Assembly: GCA_963853835.1 (NCBI GenBank)
Contig: OY970820.1
Coordinates: 18,903,873 to 18,967,872, forward strand
Direction of reading: 5' to 3'
Source of the DNA: Calendula officinalis
Taxonomy: Eukaryota > Streptophyta > Magnoliopsida > Asterales > Asteraceae
Length of the DNA: 64,000 nucleotides
Below the pieces are notes generated by a model, which saw nothing but the letters and a program-made list of their open reading frames with translations, was not told the origin of the DNA and did not search any database. Both the position numbers and the translations under genes were made by a program. This document shows positions 12,980 to 26,404 of the stretch, in pieces. Each line of letters opens with the position of its first letter. Positions within the stretch are counted from its first letter, which is position 1.

Positions 12980-13652
12980 CAGTGTTCAGTTCTGAAACCG
13001 TACCAAACCAGTAAACCCAAAAACTGAAAAGCTGTAAAACTGAGAGCCGAGAACCTGACCGAATTACCGATTTCGGTTTGGGTCGGTTAGGATAATTTTT
13101 GGGTTTAGAGTCGGTGGAGCCAAAAATTTACACGAGAGCAACATATTGGTATTTGAAAGCTTACACTCATCTATGAAATATTAAAATATAGTGAAGAAAA
13201 ATAAGTCCAAAAGTCTAAATTGTTGAATTGGAATCAAAGTTGACAACAATTTAAAAGTTTAAACCATAAGATGATCTATTCTAATAAATGCTATTGAAAT
13301 TTGAATAATGGCACTATATTGTTATTGCGGCCATAATTTTAGCCTTTTAAATTATGTTCTTAAAATTCTAGGCTATTGAAACCATGATTAATTATGGGCA
13401 TGATACTGCTCTTGGAATTCTAATTAGAATTCTGAAAAAGGCTAATTGAAATTCTAATTATCAACATAATAAATGGTTTAGACATAATAAAGAGTGGCTG
13501 AATTTTCGGTTCCAACCCCAAAATACCCAGAACCGAGAAATCCAAAGAACGAAATTGGCGGAATATGGGAACCAAGAACCGAACTGAAAACCAAAAATCA
13601 GGTCTAACCCGTTCCGGTTGGTGTTTTCGATCTATTTGCACATCCCTACGGT
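12980..13652. mobile_element. possible degenerate hAT-like MITE
   Basis: The two ends are rich in AACCGA/CGGTT words in opposite orientation (12990-13100 and 13495-13640). The right end reads TAGGGATGTGCAAATAG inward, like the GGGTGTGCAA ends of many plant hAT MITEs. The left end (CAGTGTTCAGTTCTG) matches it only weakly and no target duplication was found. Confidence 0.35.
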
Positions 13653-15429
13653 TCTATTTTCAAATAGTGTCTGTTGCATTTACATTTTCATAGTTGCATT
13701 TGCATTTTCAGTAAGTATACTCCATGTTTAAATTGTTTTCATTTTTTCTTACTTTCTACACACAAAAATGCAAATGCATACACACATACCTTTTCTAAAA
13801 TTTTAAATGCAAATATTATATGTTACATAATGCTTTTTGCAATAAGGGAATGAATACACACCTTCCGTTTGCTTCTCCGTTGTTGCTTTCTTTTGATTTC
13901 TTTCTTCATTGTCCTTTTTTGTTCCTTTTCCTTTGCTGTTTTCTTCTCCTTTACTACTTCCTTATGTACCAGCATTCTTTTTCTTTTTTAAGGTAGATTT
14001 ATATAACACGGTGACACGCAACCATCACTATCACCTTCCGTTTCTTCACTTTCTCCTTCCGTTTCTTCACTTTCTCCATTCGTTTCTCCACTTTGTTCAC
14101 TTTCCTTCATTTCTGTAATCCACATGTTACATATGTTACATAATTCTTTATAGAATAATGCAATGCATATACACACATACATAATCACCTCACATTTAAA
14201 GAATTCAACCCATAAATACATACACATAAATGCAAATGCATAAACAAAAATGCAAATGAGTGATTACCTTCTTGAACTTCATCAATATTGTTTCTCCTTT
14301 CTGTTTCCACACAAAAAAAACTTCCTCATATATGTTAGTAGTCTTCTTTCTTTTACCTTCGTTAACCTTAGATTGCATCGATTTCCATCTTGTAGAATCC
14401 CGTGTTTGTGATCTTCTTTTCATCTTGTATCTGTTAATGAAAGAATTGAACGTCTTTCTCATTTACAACCCTATTTTTACCTGCAATTTAGGAAGCATAT
14501 TAGCATTTTGTGTCAATAAACTTTAATCAGATACACATACGAAAATGCAAATGCATTTTAGCAGTTTGCAATACCCAGGACCATACAAACAATATGCATT
14601 TTCTCATCCGAAAATGCAAATGCATACACAAAATAGACAATAAGATCATAAATTCAAAATCACAGCTTTGTAACTCAGTTAACAATCGATAAAATTTAGC
14701 GTTCATGTAACCATAAAATTGAAGTGAGCCACATGAACTTGTAACAGTTTAGTTAACACTTACAAATGTATTTTCGCTCTTATTGTAACACATTTATAAT
14801 CTCAATCAAAATAATTACTTGAAAACTAATTTTAAACATCAAAAAAACAATCTGCTCTTGACATGAACCGTAACAATTAAACAAATGAAAAAGAAGCACT
14901 TACTGAAGCACCCTAAAATCTCGATTGTGCGATTGAAAGCTGCAACTGAAACCCTGAATGAAATAATTTCGTTCGACTATATGATTGAAACCCTATATTT
15001 TTTATTAATGTTCGTCGTTCGTCGCTTTTAATCAGCCCGGAGAGACTAATCGCGTCTAAGCCTTCGTTAATCGTGCGTGAGAGAGAGAGAGAGAGTCGAA
15101 ACCCTAATTTTAAAGTGGAGAACCTGCTATGAAGAACCCTAGCTGATTTTGTGAGAGAGAATCAGAAAAACCCTAGGATATCATTAGTATGGCGAGACAA
15201 AGGGATTGTTCGTATGGTGAGAGAATCAACAACGTAATGTTGCTTAGGTGAGAGAGGAGGTTTTTGACATTTCTACCCCTCTACGCAAATTTTCCATCTG
15301 ATCCCCTCCCTAATTTACTAAATGCGCGTTTTTAAAGTCCTTATCATCTGAACCCTTCAATTTCTGATCTAAAGGTTGTAACTTATTCTTTATATTCTTT
15401 AATTGGTAGTGGTTTTCTATGGATCCACA

Positions 15430-16954
<1,525 letters not shown>

Positions 16955-16959
16955 TCGTT
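16955..16959 (+). repeat. 5-bp target duplication of gypsy element, left
   Basis: GTCGT, repeated exactly at 24855-24859 after the 3' LTR. Confidence 0.85.
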
Positions 16960-17348
16960 GTAACAGCCGTAATTTTACGTTTGCATTATCGTATGATTGG
17001 TTCGGGATTTATTTGAATTTCGTTATTTATATTAGTTTATGTTTCGAGTTGTGTTTTATCGAGTGTTTGAATGTTTGGGACTTGGTGTAACCAAGTATGA
17101 GTCAAAACTTGGATGGAAACAAGTTTAAAGGCCAAGAACCTGCCTGGCTCAGCCCTCGCGGCGTGAGCCAGACGCGAAATGAAACAGAAGGTTCAGAGCC
17201 CAGACGCGAGAGACTCGCGCCGCGCACGAGTCGAGATTCGCGTCGAGCTCGCGGCGCGAGCGGGGCGCGAGGAGCTGTTTCGAGCGGGGACTAGATGGAG
17301 AACCCGCGTCACCTCGCGGCGCGAGCGGGGCTCGAGGATGCTCTGAAC

Positions 17349-17356
17349 TATAAAAA
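17349..17356 (+). promoter_or_regulatory. TATA box of gypsy 5' LTR
   Basis: TATAAAAA, just downstream of the GC-rich palindromes and upstream of the GAACCCTAGATCTATA leader. The equivalent box is present in the 3' LTR near 23986. Confidence 0.6.
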
Positions 17357-18199
17357 GATGTGTGAAGGCTAGGGCTCATAACACCTACGAACCCTAGATC
17401 TATAACAGCCGTTTTGAGAGCATTTTGGTCGGTTTTTGGAGCTAAGAAGCTCAAATCTTCACTATATTGAAGGATTCAAGCATCAAGGGTAAGTATTCTT
17501 GATTATCTTACTTAGTTACCTTGATTTTGAGCTTAGTATGGGTAACAATGGTGGTTTTGGGAACCAACCATGCCATCTTTGGGGAAGATGAACTATCATG
17601 AGTGTAAAACACTCCTTGTAGACTTGTAATCAATATGTACAAGTTAGATTTGGGTTTGATGATGGAAAATCTTGAACTAGGGTTTGAGATTCCACCAAGT
17701 TGTATGAACTTGGTGGTTGGGAATGTTTGTATGGACTAATTAGTAGCTATTTATGGATTATAACTAGGTTTTGTGATTATATTAATGTTAGGTCAAGAAG
17801 ACCTTAGGATGGGAAGTACTTCCTTGATTTGGAAGTAAGGATTGTGTTGTTGAACACAAGTGTTTGGATAGCTTTGCTAAGGTGAGTACATGTGATCTTT
17901 TCTGAGTACATAGTAAACCATGTTTTATAATTGAAATGATTTTTAGAGTCTTTATTAAATAATTGTTTTTAATAAAGAAAAGATTGAATTGATAGAGTAT
18001 GAATTGAAATCAATTGTAAATTGATTTGTTTAGTTACCACTAGTATGTTATGAATTGAGATATGGGTCGTTGGCCCAAGTTGATGATTGTTATGTGGTAG
18101 CTAATCAATTGGATCCTAGATAACCCACACAAGTTAGGGGAGATAGTGACACCTACTTGGGGCGGTACCACCATGCGCAAGGGTAGTGTGTCGAGAAAT

Positions 18200-18310
18200 A
18201 GATAACCCAGAAAGCGGGGGAGTTTTGAGATAACCCGGAAATCGGGGGAGCAAATAGATAACCCGAAAATGAGGAAGTTTACCTAGATAACCCATATCGG
18301 GGGAGTTTGT
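18200..18310 (+). repeat. LTR-internal tandem subrepeats
   Basis: Four imperfect copies of GATAACCCGGAAANCGGGGGAG separated by short A/T-rich spacers; the same array occurs in the 3' LTR at about 24320-24430. Confidence 0.8.
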
Positions 18311-18954
18311 TTTGGGGAGGCCCGTTACGTATGTGTTGGGCTTATGGCAAGCCTTAGGGTATGATTGACTATGTGCAATTTGATAATATTTTTACTTATT
18401 ATTTTATTGCAAATGTTTTCTAACCGGGTCTAAAACCCATGTTTCTCACGAGACAATTTAGTCTCACGTACTACGTTTATTTTTTACTATGTACTCAGGT
18501 TCAGGGGCTAAGGATTAGGCGGCCCGTAGTTGTAGCATTGGAAATGATTAGCTCGGTGTACCATTTGATTTCCTAAGACTTTAGTTTTGATATTATTGTA
18601 ACACCGACTTTTGGCACTTGTAATCATTCCAAATGTTTTACTTAAACTATGTTTTGGATATATTGGATTTTGAGTATTAAACTTGTTTATTTAAAAAGTT
18701 TAAATTGCTTTGAAAAATTGGTGTGTTACAACTTGGTTTTAGAGCTTTAGTCTAAGTGAATTAGGTTGGTTTACCCACCCTAGACTTAGACTTTGCTTTT
18801 GGGACATTATGTTCTATAGGAAGTTAGGTTGACCTTTAAGAGTTAGGGTTGACCATAAAGGGAATTGTTTTGAATCGAGCTTTTCTTATGTTTTATTTTG
18901 ACTATTTAGTCAACTTATTGGATTCTAATTGGGTTGACATCTTATTATAGTAAG

Positions 18955-20628
18955 ATGGCTAGAACGAGAAGTGGTCGATTTTTGGACGGGGAACAAGCTT
19001 CGAATGTGAATCAAGATGGGAATGGATTGGCCAATTCGGGTATTGGGAATAACCATTCTCCGGTAACCATGAAGGCCATTCAATCCATGATCACTAATAT
19101 GAGGAATGTGATGCAACAAGATGTTATCCGGATCATAAATGATCGGTTGAACCTTGGTGATGATGAAAGGGAGAAAGAGGAACGTCGTTATGAGGAGGAG
19201 AGGGAGGAAAGTGAAGATTCCCCACCTCCCACAAAGACTAAGTCAACGGGCGCTAGTGTCCCGACCGAGAAGTCCTCTAATGAGGAAAGTGGTGAAGAAA
19301 GGAAGATTGAACGTGAAGGATGTTTTTACAAAACATTTCTTGCATGCTGACTCGACTTCTATCTCGGGAGTACGGAACCGAAAGTGACGGTTCGTTGGAT
19401 TCGAGAAACGGAACATGTGCTTGAGAGTAGCAAGTGCAAAGAAGAAGACATGGTGACATATGCTTCACGATTGTTGAAAGACGATGCTCTTACATGGTGG
19501 GACACCGTGTATGAAACATTGGGAAAGAAAGCCGTTTACAAGATGTCGTGGGATGAGTTCACACTGAGACTCAAAGAGAAGTTTTGTCCCGAAAGGGAAC
19601 TAGAGGAGTTGTTGGAAGAGTTCTTGCACTTCAAGAAAGCCAATTTGACCTTGGATGAGTATACCAAGAAGTTCACGGGATACCTCCCGTTTGTGTCAAG
19701 TACCTACCCCACCGAACGTAGTCGTGTGGTTCGGTTTGCTAATGGGTTGCCATGGGAGTATGAGCTAGAGGTGAAGAGGGCGACTACCCTTGATGAGGCG
19801 ATCAATGTCGCCCAAAGTGTTGAGAAGGTTAGTAAAAGGAGAGTTCAAGAGAAGTCGGTTGGTAATGAAAAGAGGAAATTCGAAAGTTTTTCGGGACCAT
19901 CAAAGAAAAGTAAGTTTGCCCCGAGCGGGTCAAAGCAAGGTAGTGTTGGTGGTTGTAGAAAGTGTGGTAGAGACCACAAGGGTGAATGCAAGGCGGATTC
20001 AAATGGTTGCTATAAGTGTGGGCGTTTTGGCCACAAGGCTAAGGATTGCAAGGTGAGGAGCCTTGAGTAGGTGGAGTGTTTCTCGTGTCACGAGAAAGGG
20101 CATTATAGTAATGTTTGCCCAAATAAAGGAACCGAAACGTTGGTGTCAACCGCTCACAAGAAACCGGAGCCGTTGAAAGTCAAAGGTCGTGCCTTCCAAC
20201 TCACGCGTGAAGAAGCCAAGGAGACTCATGATGTCGTCTCAGGTACCTTTTTCATAAACTCCATACCCACTTATGTATTGATCAATTCGGGTTCTACTTA
20301 TTCTTTCGTGTCTCATGAATTTGGTGCTAAGTTTAAGGTTCCACTAGAGTTACTTGATGATTTGTATGAAATAGAAGTAGCCGATGGGAAAACCTCTATG
20401 GTTCAACACATCTATATAGATTGTGAATTAGAGATCGATAATAAGAAGTTCAAAGTAGATTTGATGCCTATGAGGATTAATGCTTTTGATGTAATTATTG
20501 GGATGGATTGGTTGGGAATCCACCAAGCCAAGATTTTGTGTGGAAAGAAGTTAGTGTCGATCAAGTCTCCCGAAAATGAGAATGTGTACATTTATGGGAA
20601 AAGAGGCATCATATACCAAACTTGTTAA
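18955..20628 (+). pseudogene. gypsy gag-protease, with two in-frame stops
   Basis: ATG 18955 starts MARTRSGRFLDGEQ, and the frame runs without shifts to 20628. It is interrupted by TGA at 19348-19350 and TAG at 20068-20070. It has a charged coiled-coil-like stretch (residues about 65-90), the gag core (TVRWIRETEHVLE, ALTWWDTV, LKEKFCPERELEEL, FANGLPWEYE), and CCHC knuckles (CYKCGRFGHKAKDC and, after the TAG, CFSCHEKGHYSNVC). The protease site reads LINSGSTYSFVS, where the family has LIDSGAT or similar. The catalytic Asp is therefore Asn here, and the protease should be inactive even without the stops. Confidence 0.85.
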
Positions 20629-20723
20629 CCGCCATTAAAGCAAGAAAGTGTTTATCGAAAGGATGATCATCATTTATTGCTTATGTCCTAGATGGAAAAA
20701 AAGAGAAGAAACCAGTTAAAAAT

Positions 20724-23572
20724 GTGAAGATTATTCGGGATTTTCCCGAAGTATTTCGCGATGACTTACCCGGTCTACCACCTGAGAGACAACTCGAGTT
20801 TCGAATTGATTTAGTCCCGGGGGCGAGGCCGATTGCCCGAGCCCCGTATCGTTTAGCTCCAACCGAAATGAGAGAGTTGATGGCTCAACTAGAAGATTTA
20901 CTTGATAAAGGTTTCATCCTTCCTAGTTCGTCGCCATGGGGTGCACCGCTTTATTTGTGAAGAAGAAAGATGGATAGATGAGGATGTGTATTGATTACCG
21001 AGCGCTTAACAAGAAGACGATTAATAACCGATATCCTTTGCCAAGGATATATGATTTGTTTGATCAACTTCAAGGAGCCGATTATTTCTCCAAAATAGAT
21101 TTGAGATCGGGTTACCATCAAGTTCGTGTCAAAGAAGGTGATACCGAGAAGACGGCCTTTAGAACTCGTTATGGGCATTATGAATTTTTAGTTATGCCAT
21201 TCGGTTTGACGAATGCCCCATCTATTTTCATGGATCTCATGAATAGGGTTTGTGAATCATTCCTCGATAAATTTCTCATCGTGTTCATCGATGATATTCT
21301 TATCTTTTCCAAAACCGAAGAAGAACATGAAGAACATTTGAATCAAACCTTGGAAGTCTTGAAACGAGAAAAATTGTATGCTAAATTCTCAAAATGTTAA
21401 TTTTGGTTGCGGGAAGTTCAATTTCTTGGTCATGTAGTATCCTGAAGCGGGATAAAAGTTGACCCGTCTAAGATTGAAGCGGTGAAGAATTGGGAAGCAC
21501 CGAAGACTCCCACCGAAGTTAGAAGTTTTCTTGGGTTAGCCGCTTATTACCGAAGATTTATTGAAGATTTTTCCCGAGTGGCGGTCCCACTCACTAGACT
21601 AACGAGAAAAGATGTGAAGTTTGATTAGGGGAAAAAGCAAGAGGATGCTTTTGCCTTGTTGAAGGAGAAGTTGTGCAATGCACCGATCCTCACTCTACCC
21701 GATGGTATGGAAGATTTTGTGGTGTATAGTGACGCCTCGAATAAAGGTCTCGGTTGTGTTTTGATGCAAAGAGGTAAAGTGATAGCTTATGCTTCAAGAC
21801 AATTGAAGAATGCGGAAGAAAGGTATACAACTCATGATTTAGAATCTGCGACGATTATTTTTGCCTTGAAGATTTGGAGACATTACTTGTATGGAACAAG
21901 GTGTATATTGTACACGGATCACAAAAGTCTCAAGTATGTGTTTACACAAAAAGACTTGAATATAAGACAAAGAAGGTGGATTGAGTTGATTAGTGACTAC
22001 GATTGTGAAATCGTTTATCACGAGGGAAAGGCTAATGTGGTAGCCGACGCCTTGAGTAGAAAAGTCTATGAAAAGTCGGTTAAGGCTAAGTTGATGCAGA
22101 TTGATGTAGTATCTAGTTTTATTGAAAGTATAAAAACCGCACAAAGGGAAGTGATGGGAAAAGACGAGTATAGACAAGAGAGATTGGGAAAGAACCAAGT
22201 ATTTGAAGAAAATGTTCAAGGGTTAAAGACCGTGAATGGTCGGATTTGGGTTCCGAAATTCGGTGGAAACCGAAAGGTGTTGTTAAATGATGCTCACAAG
22301 TCCAAGTACTCGATTCATCCCGGAAGTACAAAGACTTATCAAGACTTGAAGAGAATGTATTGGTGGCCGGGGATGAAGTCGAGAGTAGCAAAGTACATTT
22401 CAAAGTGTGCCACATGTGCACAAGTGAAAGCCGAGCACCAAGTGCCTTATGGTGTTGCACAATCGTTGCAAGTGTCGGCCGGTAAATGGAAAGATATTAC
22501 CATGGATTTTATTGTCGGTCTTCCAAAGATGAGTAGAAATCATGATGCCATTTGGGTGATTGTTGATAGGTTAACGAAAAATGCGTTATTCCTAGCTATT
22601 CGGGAAACCATGCCACTCGAGAAGTTGGCAAAATTGTATGTGGATGAAGTTGTTCATTTGCACGGGGTACCATTGTCGATTGTATCCGATCGGGATGCAA
22701 GGTTTACCTCGAGATTTTGGAGATCACTCCAAGAAGAACTGGGAACTAAGTTGAGATTGAGCACGGCTTACCATCCACAAGCCGATGGCCAAAGTGAAAG
22801 GACGATCCAAACGGTCGAAGATATGTTGAGATCGTGTGTGATGGATTTTGGTGGTAAATGGGATGAACATTTACCGTTAGTTGAGTTTTCATATAACAAT
22901 AGTTATCACTCGACAATTAAAATGCCACCGTTTGAGGCATTGTATGGGAAAAAATGTAGGACGCCTTCTTGTTGGTTAGAGGCGGGTGAGACGGAGCTCA
23001 CGGGTCCCGAGATTGTGAAAATAACAAACGAGAAAATCGGAATAATTCAAAAGAATATGAAAGTTGCACAAGATCGCCAAAAGAGTTATTCGGGTTTGAA
23101 AAAGCGACCTTATGATTTGAATGTCGGTGATATGGCGATGTTAAAGGTATCGCCTTGGAAAGGCGTGATGAGATTTAGTAAGAAGGGCAAATTGAGCCCA
23201 AGGTATGTTGGCCCGTTTAAGATTTTTAAACGGGTCGGTTTGCAAGCATTTAAGTTAGAACTTCCACGCGAATTGCAAGGTGTCCATGACACCTTCCATG
23301 TTAGTAATTTGAAGAAGTTCTTAGGTGAAGTGGAGAATATTATCCCACTTCAAGATTTGAGGGTCGATGCACCCAACCGGTTGATTGAAGAGCCCGAGGC
23401 CATATTGGCGGCCCAAACGAAGAAATTGAGGAACAAAGAGATTGAGCTAGTGTTGGTCAAGTGGAAGCATTCCTTTGGGCCAAATTTGACTTGGGAAGTC
23501 AAAGATGAGATGAAGAAACGCTACCCGGATTTTGTAGATTATGAGACGATTCCGAGGACGGAATCCTCTTAA
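20724..23572 (+). pseudogene. gypsy pol: RT, RNase H, integrase, chromodomain; broken
   Basis: RT begins at IIRDFPEVFRDDLPGLPP. The frame shifts near 20950 (20958-20960 is the resulting stop). From 20978 to the end it is one frame with stops at 21398, 21443 and 21626, plus a TAG at 20975-20977 just before. Visible motifs: CIDYRALNKKTI, FSKIDLRSGYHQ, VFIDDILIFS (catalytic DD), YSDASNKGLG and YTDHKSLKYVFTQ (RNase H). The zinc-binding HPGSTKTYQDLKRMYWWPGM and CATCAQVK follow. The integrase core is TMDFIVGLP, VSDRDARFTS and HPQADGQSERT, then GPFKIFKRVG and the chromodomain-like tail. The last open stretch (21656-23572, 638 codons) is intact from RNase H to the end. Confidence 0.85.
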
Positions 23573-23584
23573 GGGGTAGATAGT

Positions 23585-24854
23585 TGTAACAACCGTAATT
23601 TTACGTTTGCATTATCGTATGATTTGTTCGGGATTTATTTGAATTTCGTTATTTATAGTAGTTTATGTTTCGAGTTGTGTTTTATCGAGTGTTTGAATGT
23701 TTGGGACTTGGTGTAACCAAGTATGGGTCAAAACTTAGATGGAAACAAGTTTAAAGGCCAAGAATATGCCTGGCTCAGCCCTCGCGGCGCGAGCCAGACG
23801 CGAAACGAAACAAAAGGTTCAGAGCCCAGACATGAGAGACTCGCGCCGAGCTCGAGTCGAGATGCGCGTCGAGCTCGCGGCGCGAGCCAGGCGCGAGCGG
23901 GGCACGAGGAGCTGCTTCGAGCGGCGACCAGATGGAGGACCCGCATTACCTCGCGGCGCGAGCGGGGCTCGAGGATGCTCTGAACTATAAAAAGATGTGT
24001 GAAGGCTAGGGCTCATAACACCTACGAACCCTAGATCTATAGCAGCCGTTTTGAGTTGAAATGATTTTTAGAGTCTTTATTAAATAATTGTTTTTAATAA
24101 AGAAAAAATTGAATTGATAGAGTATGAATAGAAATCAATTGTAAATTGATTTGTTTAGTTACCACTAGCATGTTATGAATTGAGATATGGGGCTTTGTCC
24201 CAAGTTGATGATTGTTATGTGGTAGTTAATCAATTGGATCCTAGATAACCTACACAAGTTGGGGGAGTTAGTGACACCTACTTGGGGCGGTACCACCATG
24301 CACAAGGGTAGTGTGCCGAGAAATAGATAACCCGGAAAGCGGGGGAGTTTTGAGATAACCCGGAAATCGGGGGAGCAAATAGATAACCCGAAAACGGGGG
24401 AGTTTACCTAGATAACCCATATCGGAGGAGTTTGTTTCGGGGAGGCCCGTTACGTATGTGTTGGGCTTATGGCAAGCCTTAGGGTATGATTGACTATGTG
24501 CAATTTGATAATATTTTTACTTATTATTTTATTACAAATGTTTTCTAACCGGGTCTAAAACTCATGTTTCTCACGAGACAATTTTGTCTCACTTACTACG
24601 TCTATTTTTACTATGTACTCAGGTTCGAGGGCTAAGGATTAGGCGGCCCGTAGTTGTAGCATTGGAAATGATTAGCTCGGTGTACCATTTGATTCCCTAA
24701 GACTTTAGTTTTGATATTATTGTAACACCGATTTTTGGCACTTGTAATCATTCCAAATGTTTTACTTAAACTATGTTTTGGATATATTGGATTTTGAGTA
24801 TTAAACTTGTTTATTTAAAAAGTTTAAATTACTTTGAAAAATTGGTATGTTACA
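23585..24854 (+). repeat. 3' LTR of gypsy element (1270 bp, internally deleted)
   Basis: Starts TGTAACAACCGTAATTTTACG and ends ...TGTTACA. Relative to the 5' LTR it lacks about 512 bp: the part matching 17419-17930 is missing at the junction 24055/24056 (GTTTTGAG joined to TTGAAATG). The deleted piece lies just downstream of the TATA box, in the transcribed part. Confidence 0.9.
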
Positions 24855-24900
24855 GTCGTATACGTTTGAAAGTTATGAAAACATGCATTGCAACCAAAAT

Positions 24901-24975
24901 CCGCAACGAAGGGTGATGATAGTTGTGTACACTTCCGCAACGAAGGGTGATGATAGTTGTGTACACTTCCGCAAC
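24901..24975 (+). repeat. 34-bp tandem duplication
   Basis: The unit starting CCGCAACGAAGGGTGATGAT occurs twice in a row without change (24901-24934, 24935-24968), followed by the first seven bases of a third. Confidence 0.9.
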
Positions 24976-25945
24976 ATAATTACCAAATAACATTTGGACT
25001 CGTTTTGCAAAATCACATATGACTTAGAAAATTAGAAACCTCTAAATTTTTTATAAAATATTTATCTTAACCTATTTCACATTATATTTTAAAATGTTCA
25101 AGAAACCATCCATAATAGTATTGTTGTAACTACATTACTACGATCCATATATATAAACATTGTTTTTAAAAAGTAGTGAATAAAAAATAATAAATCAAAT
25201 TTATTGAATCTAAATCTTAACGTAAAAAATTGTATCTCTTAAATCACGCAACATCACACGGGAAACACCGTACTCGTATTAAACATTTGTAATCTGTAGT
25301 TTCTTATTGATCACAAAGTTTTACTCACAAAAAAAAGGATCAAAATATAAATATATAGCTAATACAATTAATACATAATTAATTTATTATATGACATATT
25401 GCATTTTTTTTTAACGATAGTTTTATTATTAGAATTTAGCTAATAGCTAAATATTCAAAACAAATTGTTCTTTAGCCAATTAACCCAAGAAATCCTAAAT
25501 TTATGATTTTTGTGGTTTAGCCATTAAAACGAATACAAAATAATATAATCAACTATATCTATTTTAGGAATTCTATCAAAATCAAATAAAATAGAGTTTC
25601 TACATCTCCATATCCACCAACATGTTTTAATCCCGATCACTTGAAATATTGCATTGTTTCTTACTAAATCTTTATACTCATATGATTAATATAGGTGCCA
25701 ATCAAATAATAATATTAAGAAAAAAAATCAATCTTAACCTATATATGGCCCCTAATTTTGAAGAGGTTTTGACCACATGGCAAATGCAAGCTCCCTCATT
25801 GGTCCGAAATGCCATGTATAATTCGGCTATTGGTCCCCTTGATTCACCACCAATTTCGATACATGCCATGTACTCCTGCATTTATGGAAAAACATCGGTA
25901 AAAATGGCATCTATTACGGAGAATAATAATTCCAGCGAATTACAT
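24976..25945. other. intergenic, no gene seen
   Basis: AT-rich, no supported coding. The left end of the Helitron that terminates at 27460 may lie in here, but I could not find a convincing TC start. Confidence 0.4.
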
Positions 25946-26245
25946 GGCCACTCCTTCTGCAACTCCGATTTGTTCATCCTATTCGCCCATGATTTCATGC
26001 CATCATCTCCCCGATTTAGGGTTTTTTTAAATTGCTATTCAACAATCTGCTATGCTGAATGTAGCCGTCATGTGGCGATACTTGCTGGCGTGATTTCCGG
26101 CCACTCCTTCTACAACTCCGATTTGTTCATCCTCTTCGCCCAAGATTTCATGTCATCATCTCCCCGATTTAGGGTTTTTTTTTAAACCGCGATTCCACAA
26201 TCTTTAATGCAGAATGTAGCCGTCATGTGGTGATACTTGCTGGTG
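25946..26245. repeat. tandem duplication of a 153-bp unit
   Basis: GGCCACTCCTTCTGCAACTC... (25946-26098) is followed by a diverged second copy (26099-26245). Both contain CATCATCTCCCCGATTTAGGG and the GAATGTAGCCGTCATGTGG tail. The plus-strand open frame through both copies is a by-product. On the minus strand each copy starts like a leader (AAACCCTAAATCGGGGAGATG). Origin unknown. Confidence 0.8.
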
Positions 26246-26404
26246 CACCTCGATCTGGCAAATCGACCATCTATGGCTCTCAATTAGAAAGGAAAAAACC
26301 CTAAAGTTCATTCTCGATTATGGAAGGTATTGGCTCAATTTAGTATTTAGTATAAGCAATGTTTTATATCATTCATATTTGTTTGAATTGTTTCTGATTA
26401 AGAT

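Larger units (their letters stand above)
16960..18730 (+). repeat. 5' LTR of gypsy element (1771 bp)
   Basis: Begins TGTAACAGCCGTAATTTTACG and ends ...GTGTTACA. It holds a GC-rich palindromic region (17150-17340, repeated CTCGCGGCGCGAGC-type words), a TATA box, and a run of GATAACCCGGAAANCGGGGGAG subrepeats (18200-18310). Short open frames within the GC-rich part are not genes. Confidence 0.9.
16960..24854 (+). mobile_element. Ty3/gypsy LTR retrotransposon, chromodomain (Tekay/Del-like) type, decayed
   Basis: 7895 bp, complete from LTR to LTR, flanked by the perfect 5-bp duplication GTCGT. The primer site at 18733-18744 (TGGTTTTAGAGC) is a two-mismatch form of the usual TGGTATCAGAGC. The order is gag, protease, reverse transcriptase, RNase H, integrase, with a chromodomain-like end (VLVKWKHS near residue 610 of the last frame), as in chromoviruses. 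Coding is broken by six in-frame stops and at least two frameshifts. The LTRs differ by several percent in the stretches I compared, so it is clearly older than the copia element at 3799-8554. Confidence 0.9.

Noticed and set aside
17097..17454. Arg/Ala-rich frames on both strands
   Set aside because: GC-rich palindromic part of the gypsy LTR, open by composition; the same part is in the 3' LTR at 23723-24016.
18200..18310. Regularly spaced repeats that could suggest a CRISPR-like array
   Set aside because: Plant nuclear LTR subrepeats, with short variable spacers and the same array in the other LTR.
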